Positions 39,999 through 48,423 of a stretch of 64,000 nucleotides of DNA are shown here, in pieces. Source of the DNA: Tepidanaerobacteraceae bacterium (GTDB taxonomy: Bacteria; Bacillota; Thermosediminibacteria; Thermosediminibacterales; Tepidanaerobacteraceae). Location: positions 168,588 through 232,587 of the forward strand of contig JANLFP010000005.1 in NCBI GenBank assembly GCA_024655905.1. Reading direction: 5' to 3'. Each line of letters begins with the position of its first letter. Position 1 is the first letter of the stretch. The notes under the pieces were generated by a model. The model saw only the letters and a program-made list of their open reading frames with translations, had not been told where the DNA came from and did not search any database. The position numbers were made by a program, and so were the translations under genes.

Positions 39999-40642
39999 TT
40001 AACTTAATAGCTTCTTTAGTTCTTCGATAGGTAACTTTGTTATCTTAGCAATCTTTTCAATACTTATGCCTTCCTTTAACATCTCTTGAGCATCTTCTAA
40101 TTTACCTTCTAATTTACCTTCTTCTCTTACACCGTTCATTCTGGTTATTTCATCATGTATGGCCTTTTCTCTCAATTCATAAAGTCTTATCATTTCTTCG
40201 TTGGAGCTTAAATATTCCAGCAATTTTTCCGCCTTTTGTATGGCAGGGTCCTGTTCTTTTATCATTTCCAGCACCTCCTCCGTGGTGTTGTCTAGTTCTT
40301 AAGTTGTTTGAAATCTTCACCTGCGTTTAGTTGATCCGTAAAAATTTTCGACCAGTAAAATAATATTCACTTTTCCATGTTGTACTGGTTTATTAATTGT
40401 ATTTCTATGTTTATCTGGATGCCCGCCGCTGTTTTTGCTCTGACATCCAGCACACCTTGTTTGTCTGTCAATAAATCTTTTTCCAATTTTGTGTTATTTA
40501 TCATTTCTATATCCGTAAGTTTATTGTCATCATCCGTTTTTAGTATTGCATTTAACAGGCTTATCAATATATCTTTGTTTTCCTGGCTGCCGAATATTCT
40601 TTGGAATACAAAGTCGTTTTTAACTTTTAATCTTTTTATCAA
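39999..40642 (-). pseudogene. Rpn-family PD-(D/E)XK nuclease/transposase, decayed
   Basis: The N-terminal part (40642-40367) reads KNDFVFQRIFGSQENKDILI and GVLDVRAKTAAGIQINIEIQ, the Rpn/PDDEXK_2 start with the catalytic D...ExQ region. The reading frame is then broken, but ILFYWSKIFTDQLNAGEDFK follows in another frame. The C-terminal part (40274-39999) has the usual LREKAIHDE and coiled tail. About 100 internal codons are missing. Recombination-promoting nucleases of this family are multicopy and behave like mobile genes; an intact one is at 50203-51189. Confidence 0.75.
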
Positions 40643-40708
40643 TTACATCACCCAATATTATGATATCACAATATATTTATTTTTTAAATATTTCCCGGAA
40701 CCAAATAC

Positions 40709-40790
40709 CTAATATGTGGTCTGAAAAGGCGAGCCAAATTTCCGGTCTTTGGTTATGTCAATCCAGTTTCTCAAACCCGCCCATACTGCC
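40709..40790 (-). pseudogene. Fragment of a second csx1
   Basis: About 80 bp matching 31508-31590 inside csx1 at most positions (for example GGTCTGAAAAGGCGAGCC and CAGTTTCTCAAACCCGCCCA in both). It encodes the stretch around WAGLRNW. No other csx1 sequence is adjacent. It lies upstream of the Rpn remnant, 8.6 kb from the intact gene. Confidence 0.7.
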
Positions 40791-40833
40791 AGAAACGAGA
40801 TTTTTAATGATTTGTATCCCTCTCCATTTTGTC

Positions 40834-41919
40834 TCATTTGCTCCCTATGATTTTATGAAATCCGGGGTATCTTGGCTTTTCCGGCTCTATTCCCCAGGAT
40901 TTCGCAAGCCTGTAGGCGATGACCTGGAACGGCACGATGCTTATAAGCGGCGATATAAACTCGTCACAGGGCGGAATATGTATGACATGTTCTTCTGTCA
41001 TATCTGCTGTCTTCCTTAAATCTGCAGTGATCACCAAGAAATTTTTGGTTATGTTTTTTGCAAAATCCATAAGTTTGTTTAGTTCCGGGCAGCCGCCTGG
41101 TTTTGCGTCTATGAATATCATAAAGCTGTTTTTGTCCAAAGAATTATACGGCCCATGGATATACTCTTCCACATCGTATGCCAGAACGGGCTTCCTGAAA
41201 GTTTCAAGTATCTTCAGGCTCCCTTCCAGCGCAGTCCCGTAGCCGGGTCCATATCCTATAATGCATATGCTTTTTGCGTTTTTCCATTCCATATTTTTGT
41301 CGATCCACTGCCGGCTTTTTTGTATCACACCGTCTAAGTTTTCTATCATTCGCCATATCTGCTCCAGATAATTGCAATATTCTTTCTCACCAATAAAGCC
41401 TGCCTTTTTGGCAAAACCTAGAGCCATTAATTGAAGAGTCAACATCGTGCTTGTATACCCCTTGGTCTTGGGCCCGGCATGCTCCTCACCGCACATTACC
41501 TCGATTACATGATCTGACGCTGCGGCTAGCGGGCTATCCTTATCTGAAGTCACGGCAGCAGTTTCAATACCCATACTTTTTGTTTTCTTCACACATTCCA
41601 AAGTGCCCGTGCTTCTGCCGCTCTGCGATACAGCTATCATTAAAGCGGGTTTCGACTCGGCTTCATTCAATAGACCGCTGTAATTTCTGAGCATATATGG
41701 GTATTCTACAAAAATTTCCTTTTTTAATAAGGATTCATACATATATCTCACAGCAATGCCCGCATTGAACGAAGTGCCGGAGCCCGTGAATATTATGTGG
41801 CTTGTTTTGTTCAGATCTATATTCCCGACACTTCTTTGAACGATTCCGGCTTTATCTTCCAAAATATTCTTCAATACCTGCTTCTGTTCCGAAATGTAGC
41901 TCCACATATCACCAGCCAC
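40834..41919 (-). CDS. SIS-domain sugar isomerase/deaminase-like protein
   Basis: About 361 residues with two SIS (sugar isomerase) domains. First domain: FTGSGTSFNAGIAVRYMYE and SQSGRSTGTLE (phosphosugar-binding Ser residues). Second: IIGYGPGYGTALEGSLKI and EEYIHGP, as in the isomerase half of GlmS and in AgaS/FrlB-like deglycases. GTG at 41919 with GGAGG 9 nt upstream is preferred. Downstream of the GH4 glycosidase and PTS genes; it may act on an amino-sugar or glycated sugar phosphate released there. Confidence 0.85.
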   Translation of the reverse strand: MAGDMWSYISEQKQVLKNILEDKAGIVQRSVGNIDLNKTSHIIFTGSGTSFNAGIAVRYMYESLLKKEIFVEYPYMLRNYSGLLNEAESKPALMIAVSQSGRSTGTLECVKKTKSMGIETAAVTSDKDSPLAAASDHVIEVMCGEEHAGPKTKGYTSTMLTLQLMALGFAKKAGFIGEKEYCNYLEQIWRMIENLDGVIQKSRQWIDKNMEWKNAKSICIIGYGPGYGTALEGSLKILETFRKPVLAYDVEEYIHGPYNSLDKNSFMIFIDAKPGGCPELNKLMDFAKNITKNFLVITADLRKTADMTEEHVIHIPPCDEFISPLISIVPFQVIAYRLAKSWGIEPEKPRYPGFHKIIGSK

Positions 41920-42022
41920 GACATAAAACCTCCGAGATATGATTTTTACAATTAAACATTCATTATGCAAAATATATCACAAAAAGACAATGGAAATATT
42001 GCATCCTATTTTCGGGAGAGGA

Positions 42023-43297
42023 TCAAGCATCGTTCTTAAAAAATTGCGGAAGGTATTTCTTATTTGCTTCGAGAAGTTCCTCCAATAAAGGTTTTGCAAT
42101 GTCGTAATCCCTGACCAGGGGATGGGCCATCAGGGCAAACAGCGCCATGTCTTTATCACCCTTAACGGCCGCCTCGACGGAAAGCTGCTCATAGTTTTTC
42201 ACCGCGCATATGAGGCCCCACACGGCAGGCGGCACTTTCTCGACTGCCAAAGGCTTTATGCCGGATCTGTTTATTAAGCATCCGGTTTCTATGACTGCGT
42301 CGTCGGGCAGTATTCTCACGGCGCCTTTATTCGGCACATTTACAACCATCCATTTGTCCTCGTCATTATGGATGGCCCTCATCACGCCCAGGGCCACTTC
42401 GGAATAGCCCCCTCCTCCCCTCTTTTCCAGTGCTTCCGGCTTGGTATGCCGTCCCGGATCGGAATAAGCTTCAAAAATCTCTTTTTCCAGCATCAAAACT
42501 TGTTCTCCCCTGGTATGCCGCGACTGCTGCAAATCTTTTAATTTTCTCGATGTGTGGAAATAATACTGCATATAAGAGCTGGGCATGAGTTTCAGCTTTC
42601 TGACAAGCTCTGCATCCAGTGTTTCCACAGCGCCCGCCGCCCTGTCCAATTCCTCCTGAGTTAAAGGTCTTCCGTCCACCGTGAAATTAAAAGCAAAATT
42701 CATGTGGTTCAAGCCGATATAATCGTATCTCACCTTTTCGGGGTCCACTCCCAGCGCTTTTGCCACTCTGAGCCTTGGCCTCATGCCTCCTGCGCAGAGG
42801 CCCGCTATTTTTGCCCCTGTATATTTGCTCACCGCTTCGGCAACGAGGCCGGTGGGATTCGTATAATTGATGATCCACGCATCGGAACTGTAATTTTCCA
42901 CATCTCTTGCAATGTCCAGCATTACCGGTATGGTGCGGAGCGCTTTCATAAAGCCTCCGGCGCCTGTTGTCTCCTGACCTATCACGCCGTACTTTAAAGG
43001 TATTTTTTCATCGAGCACCCTTGCCGCATTTCCGCCCACGCGGATCTGGGCGTTGATAAATTCCGCACCTAAGATGGCTTCCCTTCTATCGGTTGTGGCC
43101 TTGAATACAACTTTAAGTCCGAGATGCTCCGCAAAGCGCCTGCAGAACCCAAGCATTATTTCCAGGCGTCTTTCGTCTACATCCATCAGGGCTATCTCCC
43201 GGACCGGCAGTTCATCCTTTAAGCGGGCAAGGCCCTCTATCAGTTCGGGTGTATACGGGCTTCCGGCGCCGATAATCGCTATCTTTAAATCGGTCAT
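42023..43297 (-). CDS. 6-phospho-beta-glucosidase, glycoside hydrolase family 4
   Basis: 424 residues. NAD-binding start IAIIGAGSPYTPELIEGLA, then GGNAARVLDEKIPLKYGVIG, QETTGAGGF, IINYTNPTGLVAEA and the metal-site Cys in GLCAGG, all characteristic of GH4, which hydrolyses 6-phospho-glycosides by an NAD- and metal-dependent redox mechanism. ATG at 43297 preceded by GGAGGAAAGGG. It follows the PTS genes and would split the imported phosphodisaccharide (cellobiose 6-phosphate or similar). Confidence 0.93.
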   Translation of the reverse strand: MTDLKIAIIGAGSPYTPELIEGLARLKDELPVREIALMDVDERRLEIMLGFCRRFAEHLGLKVVFKATTDRREAILGAEFINAQIRVGGNAARVLDEKIPLKYGVIGQETTGAGGFMKALRTIPVMLDIARDVENYSSDAWIINYTNPTGLVAEAVSKYTGAKIAGLCAGGMRPRLRVAKALGVDPEKVRYDYIGLNHMNFAFNFTVDGRPLTQEELDRAAGAVETLDAELVRKLKLMPSSYMQYYFHTSRKLKDLQQSRHTRGEQVLMLEKEIFEAYSDPGRHTKPEALEKRGGGGYSEVALGVMRAIHNDEDKWMVVNVPNKGAVRILPDDAVIETGCLINRSGIKPLAVEKVPPAVWGLICAVKNYEQLSVEAAVKGDKDMALFALMAHPLVRDYDIAKPLLEELLEANKKYLPQFFKNDA

Positions 43298-43352
43298 TTC
43301 CCTTTCCTCCCATAAATTCATCGGATTATTCCAGAAAAAATGTCGGCCCATT

Positions 43353-43667
43353 TCAAATATTCTCCCGTATTATCTTGTACAGATCTATTACTTCTTTGAT
43401 GATATCCCTGCTTGTGATGGCATTCATGAGATGGTCTTCCGCATGGACAAGCAGGAGAGTGGTATTTATGCCGTCGCCCCCCGCTTCTCGGGCTATCAAA
43501 TCATTCTGTATATCATGGGCTTTGATTATCTCATCCCCCGCTTCATTGATCAGAGTTTCGGCCTTTATAAAATCTCCCTTTTTCGCTTCGCTCAATGCCT
43601 CGTATGACTTCGCCCTGGCGTTGCCGGCATAGATGATTATATTGAACACGATCTGCTCATAATCCAT
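43353..43667 (-). CDS. PTS lactose/cellobiose-type IIA component
   Basis: 104 residues, three-helix IIA of the lactose/chitobiose family. The phosphorylated His lies in LLVHAEDHLMNAIT near residue 75, and the trimer-forming GDEIIKAHDIQ region is present. ATG at 43667. Between IIB and the GH4 gene, part of the IIC-IIB-IIA cluster. Confidence 0.93.
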   Translation of the reverse strand: MDYEQIVFNIIIYAGNARAKSYEALSEAKKGDFIKAETLINEAGDEIIKAHDIQNDLIAREAGGDGINTTLLLVHAEDHLMNAITSRDIIKEVIDLYKIIRENI

Positions 43668-43675
43668 GAAATCAC

Positions 43676-43987
43676 CTAATCCTTCTCAGCCAATTTCAAA
43701 GCCAGTTCCAAAGTTTCGCTCCCATCCACCATCCCGTAAACTTGAGGCGGAATGATGGCATATTTCTTTGAATGTACTTTGCACAATTCCGATACGGCTT
43801 TTTCTTTAAACCTCGCCTGCGGGCCCAATAGTATCACATCGTATTTGCCGACGACCCTATCCAGATTTTCGATGGGCTCAGCCTTTATTTCAATATCATT
43901 AAGACCTCTTGCCTTCACTTCCTTCTTCATCTTTTCCACCAGCAGGCTTGTAGACATGCCGGCGATGCACGCAAGCAATACCTTCAT
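43676..43987 (-). CDS. PTS lactose/cellobiose-type IIB component
   Basis: 103 residues. The active-site Cys7 is in VLLACIAGMSTSLLVEKM, followed by YDVILLGPQARF and YAIIPPQVYGMVDG, as in CelA/ChbB. ATG at 43987. Receives phosphate from IIA and passes it to the sugar in IIC. Confidence 0.94.
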   Translation of the reverse strand: MKVLLACIAGMSTSLLVEKMKKEVKARGLNDIEIKAEPIENLDRVVGKYDVILLGPQARFKEKAVSELCKVHSKKYAIIPPQVYGMVDGSETLELALKLAEKD

Positions 43988-44018
43988 CTTGAATCCCCTT
44001 TCAATATAAAATCATCCT

Positions 44019-44051
44019 CCGGGCGGAGAGCAAAATCATATCTCCGCCCGG
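44019..44051. promoter_or_regulatory. Intercistronic stem-loop between IIC and IIB genes
   Basis: Perfect 11-bp arms CCGGGCGGAGA/TCTCCGCCCGG (44019-44029 / 44041-44051) in the 76-nt gap. No T-run follows on the minus strand, so it more likely stabilises or trims the mRNA ends than terminates. Confidence 0.55.
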
Positions 44052-44063
44052 AAAAAACCCCCA

Positions 44064-45296
44064 TCAGTTATAATCGGCTTCCTTTAGTCTTTGATTTTCC
44101 ATCGTCCTGAAGAAGGGATAATATATGACTATTGAAATCAGGATCTCAACAATCCCCCAAACGGCGGCCCTCCAATCCCCTCCGGTCACCAGATAATGAT
44201 TGATTACCGGAGGCATTGTCCAGGGGACAGCCGCCACAGGCCTTCCGATGATATTCAGCGCCATGAGAATATATGTAAACAGCGGGAGTATGATGCTTGC
44301 CAGTATATACGGCACCATCATCAGAGGATTCAAAACAATGGGCACTCCGAAAACCACGGGTTCGTTTATTTCAAACAGGGCTGACGGCAGCGAAACCCGC
44401 CCCAGAGTCCTGAAGCCTTTATCCCTGGATTTCAGCATAAACAATACAAGGCCCAATGTGGCACCGCCTCCCCCGATAAAAACAAACACATCCAGAAAAC
44501 CGGTTGCCGTGATATAGGGGACCGGCTGCCCGGCAATAAAGGCTTTGGCATTTTCCGCCAGGAACTGAAGGAATATGGGATCGATGACGGGCGAAAGCAC
44601 AGCGCCGCCGTGTATCCCCACACACCAGAGCAATGCCCTGATAAACTGACAAAAGAGGATGCCCGGCAGAGTATTCAGCGCAAAAACCAGAGGTCTGAAA
44701 ATAATATTGATAAAATCATTCAGATTAAAATTCAACACCACTCTGACAAACCAAAGCACCACTATAATAAAGGAAAGCGGCAACAGCCCCTGGAAAGAGG
44801 CGGCGATGGCCGGGGGAACGTTTTCCGGCATTTTTATAATAATGTTCCTTCTTACAAAGAATTTTTGCACTTCTATGCAGAATACGGAAACTATAATCGC
44901 GGTAAAAAGCCCCTTTGCCCCGAAATAACCGGTATCCAGAGTATAGTCTGGGGTTATTTGAAGGATAAAGAAACTTACCAGCGACATGATGGCGCCCATT
45001 ACCTCATCCTGGCCGTATTCCTTGGCCAGATTGTATCCCATGCCTATCACGGCAATCACGGACAAGACGTCGAATGTCACGCTTACAGGCACCAGAAGCC
45101 GGGATTTGAAAGGTTCCACGATATTGCTCCAGCCCGGTATGGGCAAAAATGCCAGGACCAAAAAAATGCTCCCCACGATGGTGAAAGGTATGGTAACCAC
45201 AATGCCGTTGCGGATTCCCTTCATGTGCTTCTCTTCCCCGAACCTGGCGAGCGGCGGAACCAAATACTTGCTTACAAAATCGACAAAAGCCTCCAC
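44064..45296 (-). CDS. PTS lactose/cellobiose-type IIC permease
   Basis: 410 residues, polytopic. N-terminal LVPPLARFGEEKHMKGIRNG is typical of CelB/ChbC, with GGGGATLGL and EINEPVVFGVPIVLNP, the conserved substrate-site motif of this permease family. GTG at 45296 with GGAGG 9 nt upstream. First gene of the operon; no antiterminator or regulator is encoded with it. Confidence 0.95.
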   Translation of the reverse strand: MEAFVDFVSKYLVPPLARFGEEKHMKGIRNGIVVTIPFTIVGSIFLVLAFLPIPGWSNIVEPFKSRLLVPVSVTFDVLSVIAVIGMGYNLAKEYGQDEVMGAIMSLVSFFILQITPDYTLDTGYFGAKGLFTAIIVSVFCIEVQKFFVRRNIIIKMPENVPPAIAASFQGLLPLSFIIVVLWFVRVVLNFNLNDFINIIFRPLVFALNTLPGILFCQFIRALLWCVGIHGGAVLSPVIDPIFLQFLAENAKAFIAGQPVPYITATGFLDVFVFIGGGGATLGLVLFMLKSRDKGFRTLGRVSLPSALFEINEPVVFGVPIVLNPLMMVPYILASIILPLFTYILMALNIIGRPVAAVPWTMPPVINHYLVTGGDWRAAVWGIVEILISIVIYYPFFRTMENQRLKEADYN

Positions 45297-45664
45297 TTAA
45301 AGCAACCTCCTTCACATGAAAAATTAAACCGAACATGAAACCGAGAAATATTTGACTCCAATATTTTGTATTTCCTTGATTTTTAAGCCTGCCTATAGTA
45401 TGATTAATGCGGACAGTGATTGAATTTTGATTTTAACTTTTATTGCCTCCTTTTTTTGTAGATATTTTTATTTTTTAAAATATCCTTTTGGAGCATCACC
45501 TCGCTTTATTTAGGAGCAATTCAGCAGTTCTATATTACTTAGACTTGATTGGTACTTTGTAAAATGGTCGATGCGTTTAACTATGTCCGGCCGCCAACTT
45601 TGTTTTTATAATGGAATCAACTTATAATATATTGTATCTTTTAATATTACTTTAATCAATTCTT

Positions 45665-45685
45665 TTGTAATATTAATTATTACAA
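45665..45685. promoter_or_regulatory. Inverted repeat in the PTS/XRE divergent region
   Basis: TTGTAATA-TTAAT-TATTACAA, perfect 8-bp arms with a 5-nt spacer, 114 nt upstream of the XRE regulator gene. A second smaller repeat GGAGTT/AACTCC lies at 45688-45713. Candidate operator. The remainder of the 45297-45798 gap is AT-rich without a gene. Confidence 0.4.
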
Positions 45686-45798
45686 TTGGAGTTGTTTTAA
45701 TTTAATTAACTCCGTTATTCTTTTCCTGCCTTGTTTTTTCTTATTTATGCTGTATTGTCCATTTGTAAGATTTTAAATTACATTAAAACGGTGATAAA

Positions 45799-46116
45799 AT
45801 GGATATCGGATCAAGATTAAAACAGTTGCGCAAAGCTAAAGGTTTAACCGCATTAGAACTTGCCGAAAAAATTGATATAACTCGCGAACATTTAAGCGCT
45901 GTCGAAAATAATATGAAATCTATATCCCTTATCACCCTCCAGAAAATATGCGACGTACTCGGGATTACTTTGGCCGAATTTTTTTCGGCCGGCGAAAACA
46001 CCTTAAGTCCCGAATACATGGAACTCATAAATAATGCCAAAGTTCTTACGAAAAAGCAATTGAAAATTCTCAACGAATTTTTAAAAGCTCTAAAGGAAAA
46101 AAATGACAATGTATAA
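45799..46116 (+). CDS. XRE-family transcriptional regulator
   Basis: 105 residues. The N-terminal helix-turn-helix is LKQLRKAKGLTALELAEKID followed by ITREHLSAVENN and LQKICDVLGITLAEFF, as in XRE/Cro-type repressors. A short charged C-terminal tail (LTKKQLKILNEFLKALKEK) follows. ATG at 45799, weak ribosome site. Divergent from the PTS operon and convergent with the nucleotidyltransferase pair, so it could regulate either or only itself. Confidence 0.9.
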   Translation: MDIGSRLKQLRKAKGLTALELAEKIDITREHLSAVENNMKSISLITLQKICDVLGITLAEFFSAGENTLSPEYMELINNAKVLTKKQLKILNEFLKALKEKNDNV

Positions 46117-46143
46117 AAATCAAATTCAGCAATTTTTTGGAAT

Positions 46144-46179
46144 ATAAAAAAGACCTCATATTAAAATTAAAATGAGGCC
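46144..46179 (-). terminator. Second terminator downstream of the NTase gene
   Basis: Stem GGCCTCAT/ATGAGGTC with one G-T pair (46172-46179 / 46152-46159), followed on the minus strand by TTTTTTATA. It lies just beyond the 67-nt repeat and can also be read by the convergent XRE transcript. Confidence 0.6.
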
Positions 46180-46183
46180 GAAA

Positions 46184-46250
46184 AAGCAAAAAAGCCGCGC
46201 TTTTTCTGCTCGGCTTCCTGCTCCGATCACTGATGGGCTGTAATATCGGC
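46184..46250 (-). repeat. 67-nt terminator-like repeat, copy B
   Basis: One mismatch to 39918-39984. It lies 8 nt beyond the stop codon of the nucleotidyltransferase gene and supplies its hairpin terminator with a T-run on the minus strand. Confidence 0.75.
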
Positions 46251-46257
46251 TATCTTT

Positions 46258-46575
46258 TCATCGCATAGGGCCTTTTTCAAAAATAACTTCCCCTACTCTA
46301 TCTATATGTTCCTTTAGTCCTTCATGGCTGAGGTGGGTGTAATCCACAATATCAAAAAAATACGGCAACGGCCCTTTTTCCTCCAACATGGCATGAAGAG
46401 CCGATACTGTATCAAAAGTGATATCTTCGCCATAAACAGCTATATCCACATCTGACCCAGGTTTGTAATTTCCCTTGGCCCTCGACCCAAATATAACAGC
46501 CTTTTCAATTTCATGGAATTTTTTTATGGCATCAACGATGTACTCTATTTCAAATTCCCTTAATCCAAATTTCAT
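46258..46575 (-). CDS. MNT-type nucleotidyltransferase
   Basis: 105 residues with the GSX10DXD signature FGSRAKGNYKPGSDVDIAVY (near residues 30-49), a minimal nucleotidyltransferase. Start ATG 46575 overlaps the stop of the partner gene by 4 nt (ATGA). With the HI0074-type helical partner it forms a two-component module thought to act as toxin-antitoxin, analogous to the MntA/HepT pair at 29.6-30.5 kb but in the opposite gene order. Confidence 0.92.
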   Translation of the reverse strand: MKFGLREFEIEYIVDAIKKFHEIEKAVIFGSRAKGNYKPGSDVDIAVYGEDITFDTVSALHAMLEEKGPLPYFFDIVDYTHLSHEGLKEHIDRVGEVIFEKGPMR

Positions 46576-46973
46576 AACAAATCTCCCAGCTTAAAATAAA
46601 GCTCTTTAATGATTTTATAATACTTTTCCCTTATTAGCCTTTCGACTTCCATCGTTCTTTTTTCATCATAAGTGTGCGCCATTAGATCCCTTTTATCCAA
46701 TGCATCGATCCATGTTTGCCCATCTGCAATCAGTTGCATCTGAAAGGCTGTCTGTATTGCGCTTCTAGGGCTATTCACATCAAAGCCCTCTTGTCCCAGG
46801 TAATCTTTCATAGTTTTCCATGCCAATTCAAAGGTATATTCAAAACATTGTATTAATCCTTGAACTTCATATTTGTTCAATTCATCTTTTTCTATAAACT
46901 CCGTCAATTGCATTACAGCCTTTTTAAAACTTTCAAATCTCTGTTTCCATCTAACATCAATACTCATTTGCAT
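46572..46973 (-). CDS. HI0074-type nucleotidyltransferase substrate-binding (HEPN-like) protein
   Basis: 133 residues, four-helix bundle type. WKTMKDYLGQEGFDVNSPRS and RDLMAHTYDE are typical of the HI0074 family; the latter fits RX4HXY of HEPN ribonucleases. ATG at 46973 with GGAGG 6 nt upstream. Pairs with the nucleotidyltransferase read from an overlapping start codon. Confidence 0.9.
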   Translation of the reverse strand: MQMSIDVRWKQRFESFKKAVMQLTEFIEKDELNKYEVQGLIQCFEYTFELAWKTMKDYLGQEGFDVNSPRSAIQTAFQMQLIADGQTWIDALDKRDLMAHTYDEKRTMEVERLIREKYYKIIKELYFKLGDLL

Positions 46974-47170
46974 CAACCTCCTCCACTACTGCAATCTTTT
47001 GTTTTCTTGACATTTATCACTCATTCATAAGGTTTTTTCATTAAGTATCATTGAGACGTTGAAAAGGGTTTTTTTCCCTTGTTTTTATTTTACTATTTAT
47101 ACTGTGTGCATGCAATAAGTAAGATGGATATTGAAAAACCGCTCTTTTTTTTGCGCGGCTTGGTTTATTT

Positions 47171-47205
47171 CCACTGCTTCGAGAATCTGTCGTGATTGTT
47201 TAGAG
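47171..47205 (-). pseudogene. C-terminal scrap of an Rpn gene
   Basis: The minus strand reads LNNHDRFSKQW, matching the last residues LSDLDRFLKQ of the intact Rpn at 50203. It is preceded by an AAAAACCGC...GCGCGGCTT hairpin (47142-47161). This is all that the 46977-47308 gap holds. Confidence 0.45.
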
Positions 47206-47308
47206 CGACCCAATGTAAAACCTGCACATAATCTGCAGAAAAGCATATCTATGTAAAAGGAAGATTATTCGAAATCCAACAGCAAAATCTAAAGGGAGGA
47301 ATGAAAGG

Positions 47309-48403
47309 ATGCCAACCGCAATACAGGACATACGGGATATGACTTTTGTATCATCTGCGCTGCCAAACAACAATTTCTCCTTTTTTCCATTGATTTATAC
47401 AGGCACCGACCTGAGCTTTCAAAATTGCATCAGCCTGCTGCAAATAGCTTTGCCAATGCTTCCTGCAACCACAGTTGACAGCGCCCTGCTTCAATTGGCT
47501 GTCATTGCAAAAAGCGGGATAACCCCGAGTCCGGTTGTCGTCAACAGGGTAACGTCTCCGTTCAGCGCAAGCACTGTGACATACAATACACGCCCCGCTT
47601 TTGCCGCAACGACATCACAGATCAATATTGCAAAGTCGGATTTATATACTACTGTACGAATTGATATTACAGCGCTTGTAAATGGCTGGCTGGACGGAAC
47701 ATACGAAAACTATGGCATAGCGCTTGCAAATCCGGACGGCGCTACTGTCGTTCAGTTTGCCACTAATAATAGCGTTTACAAGCCTTATTTCCCCAAGCTG
47801 ATTCTGACTTATTCCACACCGGTTCAGCCGACTGCTGCCTCATGCTTTAGTTACGCCCAATTAGCACACGTAGTCGAGCAGCTTATAGCATTATACCCCA
47901 CAAATGTCATGACAGTTTTTACAACCGGTTTGAATGCTTCCACTGTGACCGGAACTCCGTATAGGCTTTACTCATCACCGGAAGGAACTTATGGAGCAAT
48001 TTTCATCCTGATGGATAACGGCCAGCAGGAAGCGATTCCTCTGAATGCCATAGCAGCTATTTATACAGGCGATGGCACGGTATATGATCCTTCCATCACG
48101 TATCTTTCCCCTCCAACGCTGCCCGAAAGTTACGATACAAACCTGATTACCGCTATGCATGACTATTTGCCGGTTTCAACCGAAGTGGAAATGTATATGG
48201 GGTCTCTCGTCGTGGCCACGGGAATGATTTACAAAAATGAATACGGCATTCTGGTGCTATCCGATGAGGATGGAAATACCCCTGTTTTCATCCCGGTAAG
48301 AAACATAACGGCAATACTTCCGTCGAATATGACAGGCGGCTTGAAAAAAGCCGGCCGCCCGCATGTCGAAGTTATAAACAAAACTGATTGCAAGTCAAAA
48401 TAG
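47309..48403 (+). CDS. DNRLRE-domain protein
   Basis: 364 residues. The first ~170 match the DNRLRE/carbohydrate-binding-like beta domain: VTYNTRPAFAATTSQINIA, then VRIDITALVNGWLDGTYENY and GIALANPDG, usually found in large surface proteins. The C-terminal ~190 residues (from ASCFSYAQLAHVVEQLIALY) are unrecognised and repetitive in style, with two similar VTGTPYRLYSSPEGTYG- and VVATGMIYKNEYG-type strands. No signal peptide is visible, so a spore-coat or exosporium-type location is possible. ATG at 47309 with GGGAGG 9 nt upstream. A truncated group II intron follows immediately downstream in opposite orientation. Confidence 0.75.
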   Translation: MPTAIQDIRDMTFVSSALPNNNFSFFPLIYTGTDLSFQNCISLLQIALPMLPATTVDSALLQLAVIAKSGITPSPVVVNRVTSPFSASTVTYNTRPAFAATTSQINIAKSDLYTTVRIDITALVNGWLDGTYENYGIALANPDGATVVQFATNNSVYKPYFPKLILTYSTPVQPTAASCFSYAQLAHVVEQLIALYPTNVMTVFTTGLNASTVTGTPYRLYSSPEGTYGAIFILMDNGQQEAIPLNAIAAIYTGDGTVYDPSITYLSPPTLPESYDTNLITAMHDYLPVSTEVEMYMGSLVVATGMIYKNEYGILVLSDEDGNTPVFIPVRNITAILPSNMTGGLKKAGRPHVEVINKTDCKSK

Positions 48404-48423
48404 GCTTGCAGCGCCTACGTTAT

